NCBI GenBank assembly: GCA_030248065.1
Contig: JASAMV010003501.1
Span: 1-64,000, forward strand
DNA: 64,000 nucleotides
Source of the DNA: Rhynchonema sp. JSB1_4
Taxonomy: Eukaryota; Nematoda; Chromadorea; Monhysterida; Xyalidae
Direction of reading: 5' to 3'
In this document: piece after piece, positions 35,184 through 48,100 of the stretch
Layout: each line of letters begins with the position of its first letter
Numbering within the stretch: position 1 is the first letter of the stretch
Notes under the pieces: generated by a model
The model's input: the letters and a program-made list of their open reading frames with translations, nothing else
Databases searched by the model: none
Told to the model about the DNA's origin: nothing
Made by a program: the position numbers and the translations under genes

Positions 35184-37740
35184 TTACAGATTGTAACGTT
35201 GACGACATTGTTTGAGCGCCTCGTTAAACGCGTCGCAGTAGCCCAGATCCTTTTGGTTGTTTGCGCTGCAAAAAGTTGCGCTTTTCGATTTTCACTGAGT
35301 TCTTTCCTCAAAGGCGAATCATGTACAGTATATCGGCTTTGGACCCGTGACTTTCTTGAATAAATGTTTCTTCGAAACATTTCGAAGCCTCCAATCTCGA
35401 CCACCACACAAGTTGTCGCTAAACATTCCATGAGAGCAAGTCGAATTCAGTGGCATCGTCAGCAAAATCTTGAACTACTCTCGACCGAAAACGTCACGCG
35501 ACCACAAGACAGACCGAATCGATCACAATGCGTACGACGGACGGGCCGGCACTTTGACACTCTCATTTCAACAATTTTCGGTTTTCTTGATCTGAACTTT
35601 TTAACAAATTAAAGGGTGTGTCTAACGTCTCTTAACCCCATGTTTTATTGGGTGCAATCGAAAGATGACCTCGACAGGCCACCGTGTGCAAAAAACCGCG
35701 TCTTCTGGCTCGCCAAATCGCGAAATATTGAGGGTTACTTTTCGAATTAAATCAATTTCCGGACACAAAACTCCAGGCGCTTTTGGCGTTTTTCTGCTGA
35801 AACATTGCATGTTTAAGCGCGGCTCAGCCGCCTATAGAATGCACGTAAACGCTCAACACACAACGCTCTGGCTGCTGGCTTGACTGTGGACACAATGAAT
35901 GTTTCATTTAACCCACAGAAGCTGGTTTGTGTGTGTTTCGCTTCGTAACTTTTCTTGTCTGCTCAGTCTGAATTTTGTGTCCGGAAATTGATTTAATTCG
36001 AAAAGTAACCCTCAAGATTTCGCGATTTAGCAAGTTAGAAGTCGCGGTTTTTTGCACACGGCGGCCTTTCGAAGACATCTTTCAATTCCACCCAACAAAA
36101 CATGGGGTTAGGAGACGTTAGACACACCCTTTAACCGCACCAACCAGTCCAAGAACTGTCTCAATTCAAACTCGCACGGCTGCGCGTATTGTTGCTGTGC
36201 GCCGGCCATGTCCTGCTGCTGCACGGGCGTCTGCTGTTGTGCCTCTGCAGCATGTCCACCACCACCACCGGTCATCATATTGCCAACGGCGTGACCCTGT
36301 AAATTAATCAAAAAATTATACAGTCCACTCGCTTTATATGGAATCGATCGGGGTAGGACCCGAGCACGAGTTCGCGTTCGAAGCGTGATGTCACACGCAG
36401 GTCAAACTCGCTGAAAAAAAAACAAATCGTTTCGGGATTTGATTTTCTGTACTTTTTTGTTTCGAATTTGGTGTAGGTTACCGAGACCCACGACGACCAA
36501 TGCGACCAAGATTCGGTTGAATCCTTTTGTGCTTCACGTGTAACATCAGGGTTCGCAAATCTTTCTATTTTTTTTAAAAAACACATGCATCACATGGAAT
36601 GTTATTGGGTCACACCCTCTGTGTGTAGTATCGTGAAGGTCGCGCTAGCCTATATTTTCGATGAATTCTGCAACATGCTAACGCAAAACGAGCAAAAATT
36701 TTCGCGCTTCTGTATGTACAGCGAAGAGTTTTTGGCCAAAGCAAGCAAAAATTGACCGCATCATAAACGGACACCGCACAAAAATCAGGTTGAAACACGA
36801 AGTAGGAACTAAATAAACGAGTTTTCGAAAGCCGCACCGCCTAAAACCAAATCCTGGCTTGTGTTTTCAGTGCTGTCGTTGGGGAGTATGGGGTAATACC
36901 CCCAAACCTGAGCCAGCTATGCATGTCTACCGAAAAAATATACAGTATACGACCCAAGCCCAAACCCAGCTAATGTATGTCTACCATGTCCGGACATCAA
37001 CCAAAGAGTGTTGATTTTAGTGCCAATATGACTATTTTATAGTCCAAAATGATCAAATTTTCTCATAATTTTACCAGTATCCAGAAAATTACCGTTTTTA
37101 AGACCTAATCTCACCTATTTTTAAACCCCTAATTTTGACCAGTGGACCAATACGAACTCCCCCCAAATCGGCATTCCCGGCTAGCTATCTTTGTCTGCCG
37201 AGATGGACCCCTCCAGCTACCTACATACAATATTGTTTACATACAACCACCCGGACCGATTGCATCACTGTTTGTGTTTGAAATTTTCCACATATCCACC
37301 AAAGCCTAGGCGCAGCTTTGCCGCTGACACCGACTGCCGTCGGACGACTTGACCTGGTATGGGCAAACGATTCGTGACGGTATCTTGCGAGTTGCAACCA
37401 GCGTAAAAGCCGTTCATTGGTCGAAATTAATTTTTTTAATTCTTTTTTTCTAAATTTTACCAAACCCAACAGCACGGATTTACGTAGATTTTGCCGTCGA
37501 AACTGATACGGCCCTGTATAAGTCAATTCCAACGCAAACAGCCCCTCAACCAACCACAGCCGATCCAATTGCCACTCCACCAGCCGTGGCAGCCATTTGT
37601 CCAAATAGCCCCGGGCCTTGTTGTGCCGGGGGTGGGGGCGGCGGTGGGGCCGGTCGTTGGGCCGGTACCGAAGAGCGAGGCGGTGGGGGCCGCTGTGGTG
37701 CAGCCCTGAATCCTCCACCACCACCAGAGCGACGTGGCAT
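35184..37740 (-). CDS. CHCHD2: CHCHD2/CHCHD10-type mitochondrial twin-CX9C protein
   Basis: Mitochondrial intermembrane-space protein acting at MICOS/respiratory chain in other animals. Exons: 37740-37555, 36296-36145, 35265-35184; 139 residues, the usual family length. It starts MPRRSGGGGGFRAAPQRPPP, a basic, proline-rich presequence-like N-terminus. Then comes the hydrophobic helix GQMAATAGGVAIGSAVGHAV, a Gln/Gly-rich linker, and the CHCH domain: Cys-ANNQKDLGY-Cys and Cys-DAFNEALKQ-Cys, two CX9C motifs folded by the MIA40 pathway. The first CHCH Cys codon is split across intron 2. Animals with a single gene cannot be assigned to CHCHD2 or CHCHD10 from this alone. A TTAA-flanked MITE sits in intron 2. 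Confidence 0.95.
35613..36130. mobile_element. piggyBac-like MITE (TTAA duplication)
   Basis: TTAA at 35,609-35,612 and 36,131-36,134, with ends AGGGTGTGTCTAACGTCTC and the mirrored GAGACGTTAGACACACCCT. The inverted arms extend about 150 bp, including CATGTTTTATTGGGTG, CGTGTGCAAAAAACCGCG and AATCAATTTCCGGACAC. There is no transposase. It fills most of CHCHD2 intron 2 and begins 10 nt past the exon-2 donor. Confidence 0.88.
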
Positions 37741-39158
37741 TATTATTGACTGAATGGAAAGAATCGGGGTCAACCGAGTGATCTGTAATGAGATATTGTG
37801 AATAGCGAATATTAGTGCCACGCGCATAAGCACAATTCCGCCGCTTTATGCAGGAATGGATGTCACGCGTGGCACAAATATTTTCAACGAGCGTACCAAA
37901 ACCGATGGAGCGCAGAAAACTGCATTCGTGATCATGAAGCATGAGAAACATACATACGGTCAATCAAGGTAACTGCACTGTTGAGATCAACAGTAAGTGG
38001 GTTGGCGATGTTACCCATACTGAACTAGACCAAATCACTGTCAATACAAAGCAACGATAATCATTTATCCCAAATTCAACCATTTCCTGTACACACAGAA
38101 ACAGACAGCAATGTTGCATTTTCACTCGATTTGGAACTTACTGCGCAAAGTACAAATATGTTAATAGGTACAGCAAACTTGCCAAAAAATAGGGATAAGA
38201 ATTTGACAGCATAGACAAAGACTAAAAAATTCATAAACACGCAAGGGCCGTGACATTTCTTTGGGAACATTCTGAAGCACTTAGTGCTGCATATGTGTAC
38301 GTCAAGAAATGAAAAACAGGGTGAAAAAATTTACAGTACAATAAATGAAAAAAATGCGAAAAACAAAAGTGTGACAAAAATTGACTCCTAGCAGATTCAT
38401 TTCACGGTGTCCTGACAGAAACAACGAAGAATAAATGTGAGAAAAACAAAGCAGAAAAACCCCAACATCGCCCTTCCGCACTGAGATAAATAACAATCTG
38501 TGAAAATAAATAATTTTTCTGCCAAAGTGCAAAAACACCGATTGCTGGATTACGTAGATTTACCGCCACGCCAGCAAACGCATTCCCAAATATTTTCACA
38601 ATGTGAATCACACCAATTATTTTGAGGATAAAAAATCGCAGAAGCTAATATGGAAACGGAAATTGGCACAGAGCACAGCATGAAAACGTGCGCGAAAACA
38701 ACAATCACGTCACCTCACGTCATTGATGATGATTACATACAAGTTTGAAACAAAACCACAATGTGCTCCATTTTCAAAAGAAAGCAGTGGATAAACACAA
38801 AAAGTGCAAAAAAGGATATAGTTATCTTTTCAAATGAACTGACTCATGTTCATATGGATGGTACATTTGTTTGCTTTGATCACAACACACGAGACTGAAA
38901 AAATCAGATGAAAATATATGAACGAAACCCCAGCATTAACAAAGAATTCACATTCACAAAGTAGAGGTCGATAAGTCGTAGTAGTTGCGTGCGACTATAT
39001 AATGAAGACGAAAAAATCGAATAAAATATCAGGTGTCGAACGAAAGAACATGATCAGATGAGTGCCACATGCGCATAACAAACACCAAAAAAATAGAAAA
39101 AATAAAATAAGAAGCTTTTTTGCCACCAGCGCGTGAACCATTAGTTTTTTCAAAAATT
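37741..39158. other. Intergenic region between CHCHD2 and the JIP gene
   Basis: CHCHD2 promoter side and JIP 3' region. It is AT-rich and unique looking. I find no MITE ends, gene or RNA; only runs such as AAATAAATAATTTTT near 38,506. Confidence 0.5.
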
Positions 39159-42100
39159 TCATTGACTTGATTCCGTCTCCCAAACAATGATGTGCGACAT
39201 TGTCGACTGTTTCGTGTTTGTATTGGCCCGCTCCTGCACCGACGACGCATCGGCTGCAGAACTGGACTCCGAGTCTGCGGCCGCCGCCATCGCGAGGTCC
39301 TCTTCTTCCTCACCTGCAACAGATTTCGGGTTCATCGATTGTCAACGCTAATTGTAAGGTGGTTGACGACTCGAAGCGATTTGTGTCATCAGCACTTCAC
39401 AATATGTACGCCCTTAATGTACCATGGTTGACGTATAGTAACACCACGCCAACGCGAGCCCGATTGCAGATTAGTAAAACATTCAGACCGTGGCTGCTGG
39501 TTTGGGAATCGTTACACGTTGTGGAATAGAACGTGATGAATGAGGATTTTCTCTTTCTTTTTGCTTTGAATACACAGCATCTTCGAAATCGGGCTTGCGT
39601 TGGGCGTAGTTCGCCGTTACAACAGGTCGCATGCACATTTAAACTTGAGAGTTCACCAAATTTAGCGTTACGTCAATGACGTGTGTGTTCCACGTACTGA
39701 ATAACGGCCTGCGATCAAACAACGCAGCACATTCATTGACGGACGGCTGATGCCACACGCGGGCGTATTTCCCCCACAGGTTTTTTTGAAGTGTTGGTAT
39801 TTTTGACGGAGAATCGCAACCATGCTTGACAAGTGAACCAAACTAAAGCAATCATCAGCTACGCAACTCAATAGCATTTCAATCTCGACTCGACTAACCA
39901 ACACGGAAGTCAATGTAACCATCACCACCAGCAACAACCATCATTTTTGGTGTCGGGGCCTCTTCAGCGGATGTGTCCACCTCGACCTGACTACCTTTTG
40001 GTGCGGAATCGTCTGATTTCGGTGCTGAGCCTAACAATACTTTTATCGTTTTAGGGGTCTAACACTTTATACGGGTCTCATTTTTTTAGAATAATTAGTG
40101 CCTGATGTTTGTGTCCTCGGACATCTCTTCAGAAGTAGCTCATAACACGGTTTCACAAAAACGTTGATGCTCACTATGCCACGTTTGTGTTGGAGTTTTC
40201 TGCAGCAAACCTCAAACTACAGCCAAGAATGGTCCTTGATCGGTGCATCTAATAGTGTGCATCTCAAGGCACTAATATTCTGACTTTTCCCCAAAATTAC
40301 CGAACAAATCCACTTTCTGAAAACCTTTCAAAAACCAAAATCATCACTCACTGGCGACGGACAGGAAGAACTTCACTGCATCCTTATGTCCGTGGAAGGA
40401 CAGTTGTGCTTGTGTCATATCACAGTAGGGTATGAACGTGCCGGGTGCCACTCGGTCCGACCCCAATGGATCGGCGTAGACGCGCACCAAACCGCCGGGC
40501 GCTTTCGGCCGAGACTTGTTCTCACTACTTGTCGACCGTTGCTCGCTATCCGAAGTGCGCGTTTTGTCGGATTTACCTGAGTTTAAACTACTAGTTGGTG
40601 GATTCAGGCGGCTGCCATCACATCGATTGCAATGATAGCTTGGTGCACCGATTGAAGCATTTTTCTTGCGGTTATTGTGGTTGGAAAGTAATCAGCACCT
40701 AGTGAGCCCACTATACTAGTCGATCGACTGAAACACGAGTGAACACAACCACAGTCCCCATGCCGACTCGAAGAAACCAATCAATTCGCCTCGCATTTTA
40801 TGTTGTAAAACTCTGCAGCGACCAACTGTCTAGTCTGGTCTCCCATAAAACCTTATCCGCCTTACGGTATTGCGATTTATCCCTTGTGGCCTGTAACTAT
40901 AACTGCAAAAATAAATGATAATGATGACATCTACTGTTAGAAAATCACCGGTCCCATCCGATCTGTTCGCTTGCACAATAACCGCGAAAACTGGGCCATC
41001 TGATACGCGGCTGCTGGAAACGGCGGCGCACCAAAAGCTCTATCGACGCACAAACAAACGCACCCCCGCACCAACCATCAGTGGTCACCACTCGCTGTTC
41101 ATTGTTGTCACTTAGCGGTACCGATATGATCACTCCAGTTCCGGTACCGATCCACAGTCGACGACACGACACCATCAGCGCCGTGGTGCGTACGAACGAG
41201 AAACCGAGTCGTGACGTGCCTGCAGGGCGACGACGGAGCGCAATTTTTTCAATTTTGAATGGTTTGAGTTTATATCTCCATGTTTACTGAATTGCAGGAG
41301 CGCGTTACTTCTATTCATTCATGCAAGTGGGGAAACATTTTTGAAGCAGTTCGACGCCAGGCCTATACTTGCGGGCCGAAAAAACAGTTTTCGAAAAAAA
41401 ACAAAAAAACAACGTTTTTTTCCGAGGCTCAGAAAAATACGTTTTTATTTTTTCGGAAATTTTTCCAAGTGTAACTTTTGAAAAACTTTTTTTGAAAAAT
41501 TTTCGAGAAATTTTCCCAGGTCGCGAAATCATGTTGTCAAAACCACTGTAAATCGGTGCTAAACAATCTAAAGTGAGTACTTTTCAAGCTAAAAATGCAC
41601 TTTTAGCCTGTTTCAGACCATTATCCGACAAAATTTGGTCCAAAACAGGCGTTTTTGGACCACGGGCACACTTAAGTACTGGAAAAATATCAGAAAAAAA
41701 CGGGATTTTTTTCCAAAAAAATATATTTTGCGGAAAAAATACGTATGTATAGCCATGCGTTCGTGAAAGTGCCCAACTCACCCCAAAGTATGCACCCACA
41801 AACAGACGCACTCACCCAACAGTTTGGTGACGTACGGTTCGATGTCAACATCCTGCAGATGGTGGTAGTTGTGCGCGTGATAGAGTCTCAGGGTCGAGTC
41901 CAGCCGGATCGAACACCACACCCCGTCGCCGATCCAGACCAGCTGACGCACTTGACTATCCTTGCGTGGATGCGCCGCGAACGAGGTCTGCACGCAGGGT
42001 TTATTTTTGTCAAAATGGGCTAGTAGCAAGAAGCTAGTAAAATCAAAAATTTAGCAGCTTTTTTGCCGCTGAAAAGCCAATTTACTAGCTTTTTTGGCCA

Positions 42101-45100
42101 AAATACAAAATTTAGTAGCTTTTAGGCTACTAAATTTGAAAATTTACTAGCTTAATGTTCCGGTTCCACGTATTTCGGAAATTAAAGAAAGAGAAACGCA
42201 TGTATTTTTAAAAACACGCTCTCCACCTCGGTGCGTAAATTCCCTTTTGGCTCCCAAAACATTTGTGTGTTGAACAATGTTGCTGTTCGCGTAAGCACGC
42301 AACAAATTGAGGTCAGCCAGCTGGAAGTTGTCATCATCTCTCTCGGCCCGATCTCTTTCTTTTGTTTGCGAAAACCCGTGTAACCGGCGAATTTTTTAAT
42401 CTGGCCGAGCAAGCTTTAAAATCAGTCGTCTCATGAAGTCGTGGTTGGACTATACTGTGGTTGACGCAAGCCGTTTCACAATCACAAAACGCAACAACGC
42501 GTTTTTAAAAGCCTCATATACGATCACGTCAGCACTGCACCATAAATCAGTGTCAACGACTGGCGGCCCCCATTTTTCAATCAGCCGTAAAGTGCAGCCG
42601 TCAAAAAATCAAAACACGTCAAAACAACCTTGAGTTTCAAATCGTCACATCCGAACACATAGATGCTGTTCCTGTATCCACACCAAATGTTGCCGGCCAC
42701 AACGGTCAGACAGCGCACCGAGCTCTGCGGCTTGCCGATTCGGATCACGTGATAACCGGCCGTCGACCATTCGCCTTCTGAAATCAGGCATTTCCGAAAA
42801 AAGTAACAATTCTTTGAAATATCTAACCTAAAGTTCAACAGATCGAAACACACCATTATCACGATGGAAGGCGACGACCGTGCCGTTGGCCAGTGCGGCG
42901 AACACACGGCCTTTGCAATGTCTGCAAGAGAACACCGACGATAAATTTAAAAATAAAAAAAGACCACAAAAACTGTCAAATAAATGAAAAAAGAACAAAA
43001 ATTATCGAATTGCACTCACACAACACTGAGCACAGCGTCGTCGACTTTGACTCTGCGCAGCGCTTTACGCCAGTTCGACACGCTCGAATGAATATGGATG
43101 CTGAAACATCACGTAACCGTTATATTTGTCGATTTTGGGCTTGTAGACAATGAGGACAAGTTTTTGTTTGAATCCTGTTCAGTGATAGAGTTGGGGCACT
43201 AATGTCGACCAGCGTAACAGTTGTTCCCCTGCACCAAATAAACAACTTTTGCGCCGGACGAAATTTGTGCTGTACCTCTATCACAAAATGTTTGTAACAA
43301 AAATTTGTCCTCATTGTCTACAAGCCGGAAAATGGACAACTACAACTTCAGCTTTGCGAACAGCATGTCAAATAATAATAAAACGTTACACGTTATTAAA
43401 ACGTTACGATACAATCAAATGCACGTCCGACTAACTGTCCATTTTGGTCTCCCATCCACATAGTGGGCAATATGGTCGACACATCAATGCCGTCATAGGC
43501 GCGCAGGCCATCCTTGACATAGTCGGGTAGCTCGCGATTCGGGTGCATTTGAGAATCTGCAATTGCAATTTCAGCTATTTGGCACCTTGTGATCAATTTT
43601 CTTCAATATTCGTTTGAAAACAAGCCGAAACCGAACGAACAGAAGGAACACGTAATATCAGAAACACCAGCTCCAAGAACCAGTTTGCATAAAAAAACAG
43701 AAATTGAAAAAAAGCACATACACATTACAAATGAAGCGCGTGATACAATCCGATAAAGTAACCGAACCGAAAACAATAGGGCGGGCAGATGAAACATAGG
43801 CAAATTTAACATGGAAAATGTTCAGAAATAAAAACCAGGCCACAACGAGCATAAAAATTCTCAACATTAACCGGCGATGCATAGACGGATAGGCGTGTCT
43901 GGGGAATGTGCAAGCGACAATTTAAAAAAACCACAAAAAACGGGATCGAAAGCGTGCGTGTCGAGGTACAGTGTGTGCGAGCGTGCGACAAAAGAGACCG
44001 AATGTGCTTCCTGCACCCAATAATGTCACTAATTGTACCTTTGTTAGCAGATGGCACAAATGTAACTACAGCGTCATCGGCCACCTCGGCTGGTGCTGCG
44101 GCCTCGCTTCGTGTCCTTGGCGTCACTGAAGCATTGTATCGAAAATGCCTTGCCCAGTCAGGGTAGGTGTCACCACAAGAACGTCGGGATTGGTACAACA
44201 GCGGCAGAACATCAGTGTCTGTTGTCACGCAGCGTCGCAACCAAACAAAAAAAGTTTTCTATAAAAACGTGCTTGTTTTTTTTTAAAAGTCGGTACTTTA
44301 AAAAAACAAAAAACAAGCATGGATATTTTCGACTTTCTTCTCGACAGAATGCACGAAATCTGCACAATTTTTACCCGAAAAAATTTTCTTCCGAAAGTGA
44401 CTTATAAACCCCATGTATGTCACTTTTGCTTAATTCCAACACTTTTGGTGAACTTGTCGTTCAAGTTTCTATCTACACTACTATTTCTCTTCGTTTTTCC
44501 TTCGATACTGGAAAACGTTCACTTCGTCGACGTTTTAAAAAAACAAAAAATGATTTAAAAAAAGAAAATACGATTTTTTTCTTTTTTCAACGCTGTTGTC
44601 ACAGACCACCGAAAAACTAATGATATCGATTGACGAAACAATATCAATTCTTGCCGTGTGGTGTGGGTAGAGGTGGGGTAGACGGAGAGCTCGCATAGTC
44701 AAGTACGAAGTTAAGTTAAGATGAAATAGCGATGATTATACATGTTTGAACACACCACGTACGGAAAATTATTCAAGCAACAAGCTATCGTGGTGTACAA
44801 GGAGCACATGCGCGTGATTTTGGAAACATCGAAAAATTAACGACAACTACACCAAATATGTTGCTAACGAAACAAAGCCAGCGATTGAGATTGAAGCTGC
44901 TCAACGTATTGTCAAACACAAGCATCGAAATTAGTAAAAATGGCGCCGTAAAGCCCAGTTAGGGGATCACCACCTAGCACAGGTGGACACGAAACCTAAA
45001 GCACAAACACTTGCGAGAAAATCTATCTTAGTGCCGGGTTTTTCTAAATTATTTCGGATCCCCCCTGTGCACGCCTGGGCCAACAAAAATCGCAGGCAAC

Positions 45101-48100
45101 GTCAAGAAGTCAAGAAAAACACATACCTAGTTCAGAAACCTGATTGAGTGAGTTTGCATCAGTGGTTGACTCGGTCGTGCTATCTGAAATGCCCCGAAAT
45201 TATTGGATTCCTGCGGCTTATTGTAAAACGGTTGACGCGTATAATCTCGCAGTTGCGTCACGCGACGAATGAATATGACGGTGCGAATTAGCAATGTGCG
45301 TCATTCGCTTGCAAGACCAAATTTACGTCAACCATTCCACAATCGGTCAACTACAATGTCGCGTCCGTGTGGTTTGCAGAGTAAATTTCTAATTTCGCTG
45401 CCTCGTGCGTTTTTACAGACGCAGAGGGAAACTCCCGTCAGGCAGGCAACAAGCCACGCAGCTGGCTCATGTGCGTTTCGAATGTTTCAGTCACACAAGC
45501 TGTGTGTGTCAGCTGCGTGGCTTGTTCACTGTGTGTTGAGCTTGTTGCCTGCCTCGACTTCGAACGGGAGATTCCCTGCGTCTGTAAGAGTGCAGGGGGC
45601 AACGAAACTAGAAACTTACTGTGTAGTCCGTCCATCAGCTCATGGCACTTTTGGTTGGGAGGTTCAGGTTCCGTTGTGAAAAATTGTTCCTCCGTAAGGC
45701 AATGTCAGAGAAAACGGCGCACAAAAATAAACCGATTTCTCTTTCTTTTCTTTTTCGTAAGCCAACCGGAACCGGAACAGGACTGGATTCTGTCAAGCCT
45801 TTCAGCTGGCAAAAAGTGTCATGAGCTGATGGATGGACTATACAATGTGACTCGACGCAACCACCCACCATCTCGCTTCCGTTTCGGACTCGGCGTGTGC
45901 ACAACGCCAATGTAGCAATGTTTGTCCGTTTCGTCCTGCCTTAATGCCATCCATTCGACAGCGCCCCTGTCCGCACAGTCGTCCCCATCGTTGCTCGATG
46001 ATGTTTCATTGGGTGTGGGTGTGTGACATAATGACTCGGGTGTCACACCCTCCATCGGGTAGTCGGTGTCGCGTGCGCCTGCAAAATGATGCGACTGGCT
46101 TGGTTGATTGATTGATTGCGACGGGGCACTCACTCAAAAATAACGGAAGACGATTATGTGAAATAAGCATCATTACAAGACCCGGTGTGAGATTTACGGA
46201 ATGGATGTTCAGTGGATGTTTTACACGGGATTGTAAAGTAATTTCAACTTGCCTGACGACAATTCAGAAATTACGTATTCAAGCACAACAACCGTAAGAA
46301 CACTGTCATATCAACGCGTTACCGACTCGGGATTGGTTCAATGTAATTGAAAAGACCCGAAAGAGATGTCAGGTGTCGGCTGTCGGGTGCCAAAAAACGT
46401 AGGTTTGGGTGCCTCCAGATGTCAGATGTAGTGTTTTTTGGGACCCGACACCCGACACTTACGGTTCAAAACATGAGTTGTGCTGAGTGAATATTTTTGA
46501 GAGACAATTTTCTTCGATACAAATGTTTCCGAAGATGCAGAATGTGACATTTTGGTGTTTACTTCGCGTGAAAAAACTTGAATTCAGTAACTTGGGCAGA
46601 AAAATTGCACTAATGATGCAAATGAGCAAAAATTTGTTTATTTTTGTCTAATGGCGGATGTCGGGTTTTTTTGGAACTGTCGAGTGTCGGCTTTTTTCTC
46701 CGATGTCGGGTACTTCCAGATGTGGCGGGTGTCGGGTATCCCCAACCCCCAGACCTCTAACCCTGGTGCAAGGGGGCGATGGCCCGGCGTGCCCCGCTGA
46801 CTGGGAGAGAGAGTGAATGGACTGGCAAAGCGCATGGACTTGCCGTCAGTGTCGACACCGCCCCCAATTTATACTCACCAGGCACGCTCGCAGCGCACAA
46901 CATGTGCGAATGGCAGACGGTGAAATGGTCGAACACATGCGATGGGTTGTTCGCATCGAGCACGGCCACGCGACTGCGACTGTGTGATGCACTACACACC
47001 CACATCAATGAAGACGCCGCCCATTCGCTGCGCTCGTAGTCACGGTAGTCGCGTTGGGCGCTCTGCAGATTATTAGTTATTATTGTTGTGGTTATATGTA
47101 GGTGCAGGTGGAAAAAACAGTTTTTTTCCTGAAAAAAAAACGAAAAAAACGTTTCTTTTCAATGAAAAATATTTTCCGGAAAAATTGCACGACGGTTTTC
47201 GAACTTTTCTGAAAAAGTGTCAAAATTGTGGGAAACAACCTATTTTTATTGCAGATTCATACGTTTTCAAGTGTTTTCCAGCGCTTTTATGGCTTTTGTT
47301 CGCACTTTCTAAACAGGATTACCTTTCATACGCTTTGTTTAGCGCATAATGTGCCAAAAAATACACCATTTTGACCGGTGCCCAAATTTAGCTCGAAAAA
47401 TATCAAAAAACGTTTTATACAAAAAAGGGTTTTTTCGGTAAATATATTTTCCGGAAAAATTGCAACTATAGTTGTATTGGCATGACACGGTAGATCTGGT
47501 GAAAAAAAGGGACATTTCATAGTGCTGACACTGCGTCGCGCTGAATCTACATTCCACGTTGGATCGTGGATAAGAAACTTATCTGGTCTGATATGGCATT
47601 TTGCTGTATCAAAACCGGCTTCCGTTGGGTCTCGCGTGACAGGCCCGACCCGGCCAGTTTTTTGTGAGTATTTTGTAAAGAATTTCATATTCAGGGTACC
47701 AATTGCTCCCAAAACGTGTTTGATGCAGGTCGAATTTTCGATTCTATACTATAATAATATTCTGACGCCAAACACTCTCACACAAACAACTCGCGGTCTG
47801 AGCCCCCACATTACTGCGTTAAAAAAACTCGGAATAAAACGAGAAGAGAAAGAGAGAACAAAGGCAGGCAACGGTGCATCAAAGCGAAATAATAATGTAA
47901 CAGCAGTGCGTTTTGCCCGTTTTCACAGACGGGAGAGGTGCAAAACCAAAAAAGCATGCAACAAACCCGACAACAACAACAACACCAAAGCGTGCATACC
48001 CTAAGTTCATAGTCAAGTCTGTCTACCATTTTGTCAGCGGCGGGCGGTTGCTCTTTCGGCGACAACGGTTGAGTGTAGAAGACTGAAGTGCCACTGCCGA

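Noticed and set aside
45140..45184. Possible extra JIP exon ([14 protein letters not shown])
   Set aside because: It has good splice borders, but its phase does not fit between exons 18 and 19 without a further exon; left out of the model.
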